Shown here in pieces: positions 44,376-52,869 of a stretch of 64,000 bases of DNA. Origin of the DNA: Sphingomonas sp. SORGH_AS_0950 (GTDB lineage Bacteria; Pseudomonadota; Alphaproteobacteria; Sphingomonadales; Sphingomonadaceae). A program made the translations under genes and the position numbers. Each line of letters begins with the position of its first letter. The first letter of the stretch is position 1. A model generated the notes under the pieces. It did not search any database, was not told the DNA's origin, and worked only from the letters and a program-made list of their open reading frames with translations. The DNA lies in contig NZ_JAUTAE010000001.1 of the NCBI RefSeq assembly GCF_030818415.1, positions 3,870,001 through 3,934,000 on the forward strand. Direction: 5' to 3'.

Positions 44376-44709
44376 GGTCTCGGTTCAGACCAGAGCGGTG
44401 CGGAGCCGACATGCACGAGGATGTGGCCGGGCGAGAATGTCTGGCACGCGTTCGGACAAGCGGGCAGAGGCGCTATGAGCACGGGCATAGGGTTATAGGG
44501 CCACGACATGAACATTATACTATGTAATGAGATAACATAACTAAATGACATCTGGTCGTCAACGTAAATAGGCTGGCGGAACTGGCGCGTCGCAGCCTGG
44601 CGGGCACCGCCAAGCCACCCGATCGAGACCTGGCCCGACGGATACGCCAGCGCCAGCCTTCGTCCGTGGTCGGCGGGGGACCGCAATGGCCCCCCGCCGA
44701 TGCCGGTCG
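44376..44709. other. Intergenic region upstream of the ZIP gene
   Basis: 334 bp without a gene, AT-rich at about 44500-44560, between the TBDT stop (44710) and the ZIP start. The Zur-like site is entered separately. An inverted pair CATTA/TAATG (44513-44529) overlaps it. I see no terminator with a clear T-run for the TBDT gene. Confidence 0.4.
44524..44541. promoter_or_regulatory. Zur-box-like palindrome
   Basis: GTAATGAGATAACATAAC matches GTAATGTTATAACATTAC, the form of Zur operator I recall, at 15 of 18 positions. It lies about 150 bp upstream of the ZIP permease start. The consensus is from memory and the distance is long, so this is tentative. Confidence 0.35.
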
Positions 44710-47604
44710 TCAGAACCGGAAATTCGCGCCGAAGCGGAACGTCCGCCCCACCGCGCCGATCTGCGTATAGGTCGGATTATAGTTGGTCGCGGCATAGTTG
44801 CCCGCGTTCAACGGCGCCTTCTCGTCGGTCAGGTTGATGACGTCCATATAGAAGGTGAACTTGTCGTTGACCCGCACGCTGCCGACCAGGTCGACGTCGA
44901 TGAAGCGGCGGACATGGCAGTTGAAGTTGGGGTCGGAACCGCCATAGGTGCTGCCGCCGTTGCAATCCATCGTGCCGAACTGGTCGAACCCGACCGCCTT
45001 GTAGCCCGACACGTAATAGGTGGTCGCGGTCAGCGAGTAGGGGCCGTAGTCGACGCTGTTCTGCCAGTTGCCGCGCCATTGCGGCGTGCCCGCACCCGAC
45101 GAAGTCACATAGGGCGACTGGGTGCCGACAAAGTCGGTATAGGGTTGGTCCGCGCTCGGCTTGAACAGATAATGCAGAATGTAGGTCGCCTCGGCGCGGC
45201 TGGTGAAGCGCAGATCATCGCGATGCAACTGCACCTGCGCCGACACGTCGATGCCCGAGGTCTTGAGCGCCGCCGCATTGGCGAAGGGCGCATTGACGAA
45301 CAGCGCGCGCGTCGGGGCGTTGGGGAAAGCGGGGTCGATGACGTCGGGCGTCACCGAATAGCCCGCGGGCATCGTGCCATTGCCGTAAAAGGCCGCCAGC
45401 GCCTGGTTGGACAGCGGACCGCCGGTGATCACGTCGGTCTTCTTGATGTTGTAATAGTCCGCGGTGAAGCTCAGCCAGGGCGTCGGCTGGACGACGGCCC
45501 CCGCCGTGAAGCTCTGCGACAATTCGGGCTTGATGTTGGGATTGCCGACCGTGTTGAACCCGATCGAATAGCTCTGGTTATAGGCGCTGCCGCCGGTGCA
45601 GCCGGTGGCCGTCGCGGTCGCGCCATGCTGGAGCTGGATCGAGCAGGGGGCCTTGGTCGAGGTGAAGCCGATGACCGTGCCCGCGCTTTCGGCGAAACTC
45701 GGCGCGCGGAAGCCCTTGGAGAAGGTGCCGCGCAGGGCCAGTTGCTTGAACGGCGTGAACTTGATCCCGACCTTGGGCGAGAAGCGGTTATAGCCTTCCT
45801 CATAATGGTCGTAGCGGCCCGATCCGTCGATCTCCAGGCTGGTGAGGATCGGCGCGTTGATCTCGAAATAGCCCGACTCCACGGTGCGATGGCCGATCGC
45901 CGAGAACTGGTTGAGGCCCAGCGTGGTCAGGTTCGGATTCTGGTTGGGATCGTTCTGCGCCTCGTAGCGGAAGGATCCGCCGACGCCGACCTGCAACGGG
46001 CCGCCGGGGAGTTGCACGACCTCCTTGGTGATCACGCCCTGGATCATGTCCAGGTCGGTCGTCGCCTGGGTATGGACCGCCGGGGACAGGGCGTTGCGGA
46101 CCGCAGCGCTGTTCTGCGTCGGGTCGACGAAGTTATAGGTGCCGTTGTTGATCGCGTTGGTCAGCGCGGCCAGGTTCAGATAGCCGTTCTGGGTGATGTC
46201 GAGCCAGCTATGCGCGATCGTGCCCGACACCGAATAGGTCCAGCCGTCGCCGAACGCGCCGTCGATCCCGGCGGCGGCGCGCAGCACATGGTTCTTATAG
46301 TCGGACGAGGCGGGGATGTCGCCGAACAGATAGCGGATCGCGGCGGGCTGGCCCGACGCCGCATAGGGATTGTTCGGGTTCAACTGCCCATTGGCCAGCA
46401 CCGCGGGCAAGACGATGTTCTGGGTGTTGATCGGGTTGATCGAGCGGATATTGGCCGGGCCGCCCGCCGCCAGAACCTCGTTCTGGTAATAAGAGGCCAT
46501 CAGATAGGCCTGGGTCTGCGCGTTGACCTGCACCGTCGCATGGCCGGTCACGCCGAACCGGGTCTGTTCGGGGGCGATCTGGCCGTAATCGGCGACGGTG
46601 TTCTGGGTGCAGCCATTGCCCAGCGCGCCGCTGACCGGCGAGGTGGTGCCGGTGCAGCCATTGGGGTTCAGGACCTGGAAGGGGCCGTTGGCCACGCCCG
46701 AACCCGACAGGATGTTGCCGGGCGTCAGCTGCGTCGTCGGGGCGACCAGCGCGCTGGTCGTCGAACCGGGCACGACCGAGCCGGCCTGGTTGTTGTCGCC
46801 GCCAATGCGGGTCAGATCGGCGGTGTTGAACGGAAAGCCGCGATTGCGCGACCAGATCGGGTCGTCATGCTGATATTCGCCGCTGATATAGACGTTGAAG
46901 CCCTGCTCCTTCAGCTTGCCGGTGCCCAGCGTCAGGGTCGCGCGCTGCTCGCCGCCATCGCCGCGCTGGGTCACGCCGCCTTCCAGCGTGCCGGCGACGC
47001 CGGTGATTTCCTTCTTCATGATGATGTTGACCACGCCGCCGATCGCGTCGGCGCCATAGCTGGACGAGGCGCCGTCCTTCAGCACCTCGACCCGGTCGAC
47101 GATCGCGTCGGGAATGGTGTTCAGGTCGACGAAGGAGCGCTGGCCGTCATCCGACAGCGGATAATTGGCGGTGCGCATCCCGTCGATGAGGGTCAGCGTC
47201 GAGTTGACGGTCAGGCCGCGCAGCGACACCGCCGAAGAACCTGCGCCGAAGCCATTGGCAAAGGCGGTCGGGATCGACCCGCTGCTGTCGGCCGAGATCG
47301 AACGGATCGCGTCCGAGACGTTGTTGATCCCGGCCTTCTTCAGATTGTCGGCCGACAGGATGGTGACCGGCGAGGGGGTTTCGGTATTGGTACGACGGAA
47401 CAGCGTGCCGGTGACGACGATGTCCTTGCCATTGGTGTCGGACGGGGCAGCGGCGGGGGCGGTGCTGGCGGACGGCGCGCCCTGAGCCGGGGTGGCGTTA
47501 TCCTGAGCCAACGCCGGGCTGGCCACCAGAAGGCTGCCGATCAGCACGGCGGGCGCGGCGGTTCCCCGCAACAGGGTTGCGCGGATGACGGATACGCTGG
47601 TCAT
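44710..47604 (-). CDS. TonB-dependent outer-membrane receptor
   Basis: 964 residues from ATG 47604; an in-frame ATG 15 bases upstream is less likely. The signal ends SLLVASPALAQ. The plug domain carries DIVVTGTLFRRTNTETPSPV and VEVLKDGASSSYGADAIGGV. The barrel ends AVGRTFRFGANFRF with terminal Phe. This plug style (SSYGADAIGGVVNI) is common in sphingomonad receptors of unknown ligand. It stands alone upstream of the ZIP gene. Confidence 0.93.
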   Translation of the reverse strand: MTSVSVIRATLLRGTAAPAVLIGSLLVASPALAQDNATPAQGAPSASTAPAAAPSDTNGKDIVVTGTLFRRTNTETPSPVTILSADNLKKAGINNVSDAIRSISADSSGSIPTAFANGFGAGSSAVSLRGLTVNSTLTLIDGMRTANYPLSDDGQRSFVDLNTIPDAIVDRVEVLKDGASSSYGADAIGGVVNIIMKKEITGVAGTLEGGVTQRGDGGEQRATLTLGTGKLKEQGFNVYISGEYQHDDPIWSRNRGFPFNTADLTRIGGDNNQAGSVVPGSTTSALVAPTTQLTPGNILSGSGVANGPFQVLNPNGCTGTTSPVSGALGNGCTQNTVADYGQIAPEQTRFGVTGHATVQVNAQTQAYLMASYYQNEVLAAGGPANIRSINPINTQNIVLPAVLANGQLNPNNPYAASGQPAAIRYLFGDIPASSDYKNHVLRAAAGIDGAFGDGWTYSVSGTIAHSWLDITQNGYLNLAALTNAINNGTYNFVDPTQNSAAVRNALSPAVHTQATTDLDMIQGVITKEVVQLPGGPLQVGVGGSFRYEAQNDPNQNPNLTTLGLNQFSAIGHRTVESGYFEINAPILTSLEIDGSGRYDHYEEGYNRFSPKVGIKFTPFKQLALRGTFSKGFRAPSFAESAGTVIGFTSTKAPCSIQLQHGATATATGCTGGSAYNQSYSIGFNTVGNPNIKPELSQSFTAGAVVQPTPWLSFTADYYNIKKTDVITGGPLSNQALAAFYGNGTMPAGYSVTPDVIDPAFPNAPTRALFVNAPFANAAALKTSGIDVSAQVQLHRDDLRFTSRAEATYILHYLFKPSADQPYTDFVGTQSPYVTSSGAGTPQWRGNWQNSVDYGPYSLTATTYYVSGYKAVGFDQFGTMDCNGGSTYGGSDPNFNCHVRRFIDVDLVGSVRVNDKFTFYMDVINLTDEKAPLNAGNYAATNYNPTYTQIGAVGRTFRFGANFRF

Positions 47605-48089
47605 GTCTCGATACTCCACCCTTTTTCCGTGACCTGTGGCCTCGGCAATATTTCGTAGGTGGACCTAGTATTGGTGGCGCGTTCCGGCTGTAAATGACGC
47701 CAATATTTCATGATCCAAAAGTCGCGCGGATGTTGCGCCGCTGACACGGAATGTGAAGTCGACGTTATATTGCGAATACCATTATGGGTTGAGCATATGT
47801 AGGGGAAAATACGACGCCTCCCTCTTGTGGCGCGTCTACGCTGCGGAGGTTAAGAGCGTCATCATGGCGATCGGTTCATAAAACTATTAGATTGGCGATG
47901 CTGGCAAGGCCGCGTTTTCCGTCCGCTTGCCAGGAGGCCCCGGAACGGCCTTCACACAATGATCCACGGACGTGGAAGCGGGCAGGCGTCGCGCTGACCC
48001 GATTGGCGTCATCGGGGCCTCCGGCAAACCCGGCGTGGTTCAGATCCGCCCGGCTGGCCGATGCGGGCGAACTCTTCGCCACCGCCGTT
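47605..48089. other. 485-bp intergenic region upstream of the TBDT
   Basis: No gene is supported. It contains a direct repeat CAATATTTC at 47646-47654 and 47701-47709, 55 bp apart, within 110 bp of the TBDT start, in an AT-rich stretch likely to hold its promoter. The remainder toward the LysR stop shows no recognisable structure. Confidence 0.4.
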
Positions 48090-48974
48090 TCACTTCGGAC
48101 TCTTCAAATGGTCGATAAGCGACCTGAGGGCGGCGGACACATGCCGGTGCCCCGAATAATAAAGGAACAATTCGCTGAACTGCGCGCGATAATCGGGCAG
48201 GCACCGGATCAGCCGCCCGCTGTCCAGATGGGCCCGCGCCCCCTCTTCGAAGACGAAGGCGAGGCCGGCGCCTTGCAGGGCGGCTTCGATCATGAGCGAT
48301 TGATCGTTGAGGATCAGCGATCCCGCGACGTTCGTCTTGCTGATCTGGCCATTCCGCTCGAACATCCAGGGTGTCAACACGCCGCTCGGCAGCCGGTACA
48401 GGATGCAGCGGTGGTGCGCGAGGTCGTCCGGGCTCATCGGCAGGTCTCGCCCGGCCAGATAGGCGGGCGAGGCGAGGACCGCGAAGTGGAATGCCTGGTT
48501 CAGCCGCACCGCGATCATGTCCTGCTGCATGGCGATGCCGAACCGGATACCGGCGTCGTAACCCTCGGCGACGATGTCGACCATCTGGTCGTTCGCATCG
48601 ATCTCCACCGACAAGCCGGGATAGGTCGTGGCCAGCGCGGTGACCGCCCCGATGATGCTGGCGCTGACCGACCGGGGCACGGTGATGCGAAGCGATCCAT
48701 GCGGCTGGTCGCGGAAATCGTCGATCGCATCGACGGCGTGGTCGAGGTCGCCCAATGCCTGCTTCGCACGGGAATGCAGGACGCGACCGGCCTCGGTGAG
48801 CGAAACGCTGCGCGTGGTCCTGTTGAGCAGCCGAACCCCCAGCCGTTCCTCCAGCGTCCGGACCGCGTGGCTGAGCGTGGACCGGGTGACCCCGCGATCC
48901 AGCGCGGCCCGCTGAAAGCTGAGCCGGTCGGCGACGGCCACGAACGCGGCGATTTCCTGAAGATGTCGGCCCAT
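48090..48974 (-). CDS. LysR-family transcriptional regulator
   Basis: 294 residues. The N-terminal winged HTH (about 1-62) is typical: EIAAFVAVADRLSFQRAALD, STLSHAVRTLEERLGVRLLN and RTTRSVSLTEAGR. The effector domain follows (about 90-290, GSLRITVPRSVSASIIGAV). It is divergent from the peroxidase-b561-NmrA genes across 129 bp, so it probably controls them, as LysR regulators often act on the divergent neighbour. Confidence 0.93.
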   Translation of the reverse strand: MGRHLQEIAAFVAVADRLSFQRAALDRGVTRSTLSHAVRTLEERLGVRLLNRTTRSVSLTEAGRVLHSRAKQALGDLDHAVDAIDDFRDQPHGSLRITVPRSVSASIIGAVTALATTYPGLSVEIDANDQMVDIVAEGYDAGIRFGIAMQQDMIAVRLNQAFHFAVLASPAYLAGRDLPMSPDDLAHHRCILYRLPSGVLTPWMFERNGQISKTNVAGSLILNDQSLMIEAALQGAGLAFVFEEGARAHLDSGRLIRCLPDYRAQFSELFLYYSGHRHVSAALRSLIDHLKSPK

Positions 48975-49103
48975 TGTTCGATATCATTCACCAGCTCATT
49001 CGGGATTGTCCATCTAATCGTCGCAAGTCTTTGCGGCTAGAGATCGCATGTCAGGGGCAAGCAAGCGCCGGTCGGGGTGATCGAGCGGGATCAGGAGTCG
49101 TCT

Positions 49104-50174
49104 ATGGCTGGCAGGGGTTCGTTGAGACGCGCTTGGCTTCCGCTGGTCGGCATCGCGACGATCGCCGGATCGCTGGGCGCGGCATTTGCCTGGAGCGCGG
49201 GACTGGTCGGCGACCGGATCACCACTTCGACCTTCCTGGCCGACACGCCGAAATCCTTTCCGGCAGGCTATCGCCGCGCGCATGGCAAGGGCATCTGCTT
49301 CGACGGGGTCTTCCGCGCGAGCGGGGCCGCCGCGTCGATTTCGACATCGCGCGTGTTTTCCCAAGCGCAGACACCGGCGATCGGTCGTTTCTCGATCGGA
49401 ACGGCCGATCCCTATGCGCCGGACAATTCGACACGCACCGTCAGCATGGCCATGCTGATCGCCGCCGATGACGGTGAGCAATGGCGCATGAAAATGAACA
49501 ATGAGCCGCTCTTCCCGACGCATGATGCGCAAGGCTTCCTCGCCCGCATCGCGGCCTTTGCGCCCGATCCGGCGACCGGCCAGCCCGATCCGGCGAAGGT
49601 CGCCGCATTCTACCGCGTCTATCCCGAGGCGCGCGGCGTCATCGAAGCGAAGGCCAGGGCGCCATGGCCCAGCAGCTTCGCGGGCGTGCATTATTATGCG
49701 ATCCACGCCTATCTGTTCGTCGGCCCGGATGGCCGCCGCCAGCCGGTGCGATGGTGGTGGCGCCCGCATGCCGATTTCACCGGCTGGAGCGTCGAGGAGC
49801 GCGCCAAGGCCAATCGCGATCACCTGTTCAGGGATATTGCCGAGCGTTTGACGCACGGCCCGCTGCGCTGGGACCTCGTGCTGCAACTGGCCGAGCCGGG
49901 GGACCCCGTCGACGATCCGTCGCAGCCATGGCCCGCGACACGCAGGCAGATCGTCGGCGGCACGCTGGAGGTCACGCGTGTGGTCGACCAGGCCAAGGGG
50001 GCATGCCGGGACGTCAATTTCGATCCGACGCTGGTGCCGAAGGGTATGGCGCTGACGAACGATCCGGTGCTGGCCGCGCGCGGCGGGATCTACGCGCATT
50101 CCTATAACGCCCGCCTGCGCGAGATCGGCTATGGCCGGGCCACCGATGCGGTCGGCAGGAAGGACGGCCGATGA
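49104..50174 (+). CDS. Catalase-family peroxidase (SrpA-like), membrane-anchored
   Basis: 356 residues from ATG 49104 with AGGAG at 49093-49097. One N-terminal membrane segment (about 9-30, WLPLVGIATIAGSLGAAFAW) is followed by a catalase-related domain. The distal His is in RRAHGKGICFDGVFRASG, the conserved MNNEPLF segment is present, and the family GVHYYAIHAYLFV stretch follows. SrpA-type proteins are small heme peroxidases without the clade catalase C-terminus. Its end overlaps the cytochrome b561 start by four bases, suggesting an electron-transfer partnership. Confidence 0.88.
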   Translation: MAGRGSLRRAWLPLVGIATIAGSLGAAFAWSAGLVGDRITTSTFLADTPKSFPAGYRRAHGKGICFDGVFRASGAAASISTSRVFSQAQTPAIGRFSIGTADPYAPDNSTRTVSMAMLIAADDGEQWRMKMNNEPLFPTHDAQGFLARIAAFAPDPATGQPDPAKVAAFYRVYPEARGVIEAKARAPWPSSFAGVHYYAIHAYLFVGPDGRRQPVRWWWRPHADFTGWSVEERAKANRDHLFRDIAERLTHGPLRWDLVLQLAEPGDPVDDPSQPWPATRRQIVGGTLEVTRVVDQAKGACRDVNFDPTLVPKGMALTNDPVLAARGGIYAHSYNARLREIGYGRATDAVGRKDGR

Positions 50175-50701
50175 CGGACAAGAGGCATTTCAATCGGCTG
50201 GCGCGGGTGCTGCATTGGGCGATGGCGGCGGCGATCTTCGCCATGCTGTTCATCGGTGTCAGCATGACGACGTCGCTGACCTGGCGTCCGGCCCTGCTCG
50301 ACCTGCACCAGCCGCTCGGGCTCGCCATCCTGCTGCTGGTCGTCGTCCGGCTGGCCAACCGGTTGCGTCACGGTGCACCGCCGCTACCGGCCGAGACACC
50401 CCGCTGGCAGGCGCTGGCGGCGCTGGGCAGCCACTGGATGCTATACGGCCTGATGGTCCTGATCCCGCTCCTCGGCTGGGGGATGCGGTCGGCCGGGGGC
50501 TGGCCGGTCAGGATGATCAAGGGATGGAATGTGCCGCCGATCGCCCCGGTCGACCCGACGCTCTATGCCCTTTTGCGCGATGCCCATGGCATTCTGGCCT
50601 GGTTGCTGTTCGCCGTGGTGATCGCTCATCTTTCGGCGGCTCTGCTGCACGGCTGGGTTTACCGCGACGGCGTGTTCTCCTCGATGGTGCGATCCCGTTA
50701 G
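50171..50701 (+). CDS. Cytochrome b561 family protein
   Basis: 176 residues with four membrane helices. Heme-ligand His are likely in LARVLHWAMAAAIF, LLDLHQPLGLAIL, RDAHGILAWLLFAVVIAHLS. It is a di-heme b-type electron carrier of the inner membrane. Overlap with the peroxidase gene (ATGA) suggests that it supplies electrons to, or takes them from, the peroxidase. Confidence 0.92.
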   Translation: MTDKRHFNRLARVLHWAMAAAIFAMLFIGVSMTTSLTWRPALLDLHQPLGLAILLLVVVRLANRLRHGAPPLPAETPRWQALAALGSHWMLYGLMVLIPLLGWGMRSAGGWPVRMIKGWNVPPIAPVDPTLYALLRDAHGILAWLLFAVVIAHLSAALLHGWVYRDGVFSSMVRSR

Positions 50702-50801
50702 GCGATCGGCCTGACGCCGTCGCGTGCGCCCACAGCCTTCCTCAAACACCCTCCGGCCACTGCGCCGAACACCGACACAGTCAGAGAAAGAGAAGCGACC
50801 A

Positions 50802-51701
50802 ATGGCCATTCTGTTGACGGGAAGCACCGGCCATACGGGTATGGACGTCGCCCGCATGCTCGCGTCGCAAGCTGTTCCGGTAAGGGCTTTGACGCGCTCG
50901 CCCGACAAGGCCCGCTTCCCGGCCGGTGTGACGCCGGTGCAGGGCGACCTGTCCGATATCGAGGTCATGCGGAGCGCGCTCGAGGGGGTTGAGACGCTTT
51001 TGCTGGTGGCGCCCAACGTTCCGGACGAACTGAACCAGACGCTTACCGCGCTCGCTCTGGCCCGGGACGCGGGTGTGCGCGGGATCGTTTATCTGTCGGT
51101 CTTCGAATGCGATCGTCATGCCGACGTTCCGCATTTCGCCTGCAAGGTCGCGGCGGAACGGATGATCGAACGATGCGATCTGCCCGCGACGACCCTACGC
51201 TCCGCCTATTTCATGCAGAACGACCTGGGGCAGAAGGCGCAGCTGCTGGATCATGGGGTCTATGGCATGCCGCTGGGCCATGTCGGCATTGCGGCCGTCG
51301 ATACCCGCGACCTTGCCGAGATCGCGGCCAAGCAGCTCCTGCGGCGCCACGCGGCCCCGACCCCGCTGCCCAGGGACAGCTATAATATCGTCGGTCCGGA
51401 CGATCTGACGCCGGAGACGATCACGCGGATCTGGAGCGAAGCCCTTGGCCGTGCCGTGACCTATGCCGGTGACGATCTGGATGTGTTCCAGGATCGGCTC
51501 AAGCCGTTCGTGCCAGCGGGGTTCGCTTACGATCTGGCGCTGATGCTTCGCGCCTTCCAGCGTCATGGCGCCCGCGCCAGCGCCGAAGACCTTTCGACCA
51601 TGACGACATTGCTGGGCCGCGCGCCGAGGCGCTATGCGGCGTTCGCTGCGGAGACTGCGGAGGCTTGGAAAAGCGCACCGGCTCAGGATCGACCCGATTG
51701 A
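50802..51701 (+). CDS. NmrA-like NAD(P)-binding protein
   Basis: 299 residues from ATG 50802. Atypical short-chain dehydrogenase with the nucleotide-binding start ILLTGSTGHTGMDVARMLAS and VRALTRSPDKARFP. It further contains YLSVFECDRHADVPHFACKV and TTLRSAYFMQNDL. NmrA-type proteins often sense redox cofactors or reduce quinone-like compounds; no catalytic Tyr-Lys pair is obvious. It is 100 bp after the b561 gene in the LysR-divergent group. Confidence 0.85.
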   Translation: MAILLTGSTGHTGMDVARMLASQAVPVRALTRSPDKARFPAGVTPVQGDLSDIEVMRSALEGVETLLLVAPNVPDELNQTLTALALARDAGVRGIVYLSVFECDRHADVPHFACKVAAERMIERCDLPATTLRSAYFMQNDLGQKAQLLDHGVYGMPLGHVGIAAVDTRDLAEIAAKQLLRRHAAPTPLPRDSYNIVGPDDLTPETITRIWSEALGRAVTYAGDDLDVFQDRLKPFVPAGFAYDLALMLRAFQRHGARASAEDLSTMTTLLGRAPRRYAAFAAETAEAWKSAPAQDRPD

Positions 51702-51741
51702 ACAGGATGGTCGCCGATGCCCTAGATATGGCTTTCCACCG

Positions 51742-51984
51742 TCACCAGCGGGCGCTGACCATCATGTCGTCGAACAGATGCGCGCCCAGCATCGCCAGAG
51801 CGCTCCCCGCGCTGGCGCTCAGGAAGCCGGCGGTGGCCAGTTCGGCCGGCAGGAGATGCGCCGCCATCGCGGTGGAGGGGAGGGCGCAAAGCGTCCGGAT
51901 CGCCAGATAGGCGAGCCCGCAGAGAATGGCTCCGAGAGCACGCAGGCCCAGATCGGCGCGTCGGGAGCGATGCCATTTTGCCAT
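51742..51984 (-). CDS. Small membrane protein, 80 residues, unknown function
   Basis: From ATG 51984 the protein has two hydrophobic segments (LGLRALGAILCGLAYLAIRT and AELATAGFLSASAGSALAML) and a basic N-terminus (MAKWHRSRRAD). Two-helix proteins of this kind are seen in sphingomonads, but I do not recognise a family. It converges on the NmrA gene. Confidence 0.55.
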   Translation of the reverse strand: MAKWHRSRRADLGLRALGAILCGLAYLAIRTLCALPSTAMAAHLLPAELATAGFLSASAGSALAMLGAHLFDDMMVSARW

Positions 51985-52080
51985 GCCACAATCCTTGTTG
52001 CGGCTGTCCACCTATCGGGCGCGGCATAGCATTTCGAGCGCGGTTTCGCCCTTTCGCATAGTGCGCGCATAGGGTTGGGG

Positions 52081-52869
52081 CTATGCCTCCACCGCAGCGC
52101 GGCGGGGAAGCGTGATGCCGCCGTCCGCGACTCGCCCGGCCCCCACCGCCTCCCCGATCAGCAGCAGCGCGGGGTCCCTGTCGCCGATCGTGCGGGTCAG
52201 GAAGCCGAGCGCGTCGAGGCGGCCGGTGATCAGTCGCTCCGAGGGGAGCGAGACGTTGACCGCGATCATCACCGGCGTCTCCGGCGCCATGCCCGCCGCC
52301 ATCAGCTGTCGGGCGATCTCCGGCGCGGCGGCGCGGCCCATATAAACCGCCAGCGTCGCATCGGGCGCGGCCAGCGCCTGCCAGTCGAGCGAAAGCGGCT
52401 CGCCCTCGCGCAGATGCGCGGTCACCAGGGTCAGGCGGCGCGACAGGCCGCGCAGCGTCAGCGAGATCATGCCCGATGCCGCCGCCGCGCTGGCCGCGGT
52501 GATGCCGGGGCAGATCCGAACCGGGATACCGGCGGCGCGGCACGCGTCGATCTCCTCGGTCGAGCGGCCGAAGATCGACGGATCGCCGCCCTTCAACCGG
52601 ACCACGCGCCGCCCTGCGCGCGCCGCCGCGACGATCAAGCTGTCGATCGTCCCCTGGTCCTTGGAATGACGGCCCGAGCGTTTGCCGACGCTCGCCCGTT
52701 CGGCGGTGTCGGGGACGAGCGCCAGGATATCGGGTCCCACCAGCGCGTCGTAGAAGACGATGTCGGCGGCGGCGATCAGGCGTTCGGCCTTGCGGGTCAG
52801 CAGGTCGGGATCGCCGGGACCCGCACCGACCAGCCAGACCGAACCGGCGGGAAAATCATCCATGCGCAT
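52081..52869 (-). CDS. cobA: Uroporphyrinogen-III C-methyltransferase (siroheme synthesis)
   Basis: 262 residues from ATG 52869; the in-frame ATG 52863 is also possible, and both overlap the nasA end. SUMT-type: VWLVGAGPGDPDLLTRKAER, VFYDALVGPDILAL, VVRLKGGDPSIFGRSTEE and ITAASAAAASGMISLTLRGL. It makes precorrin-2 for siroheme, the cofactor of nitrite reductase NirB. It has no CysG-type dehydrogenase/chelatase N-terminus, so those steps lie elsewhere. It is last in the nitrate assimilation operon. Confidence 0.95.
   Translation of the reverse strand: MRMDDFPAGSVWLVGAGPGDPDLLTRKAERLIAAADIVFYDALVGPDILALVPDTAERASVGKRSGRHSKDQGTIDSLIVAAARAGRRVVRLKGGDPSIFGRSTEEIDACRAAGIPVRICPGITAASAAAASGMISLTLRGLSRRLTLVTAHLREGEPLSLDWQALAAPDATLAVYMGRAAAPEIARQLMAAGMAPETPVMIAVNVSLPSERLITGRLDALGFLTRTIGDRDPALLLIGEAVGAGRVADGGITLPRRAAVEA

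Noticed and set aside
44686..47658. Long plus-strand open frame opposite the second minus-strand TBDT
   Set aside because: Antisense of a gene with signal peptide, plug and barrel; composition is artefactual.
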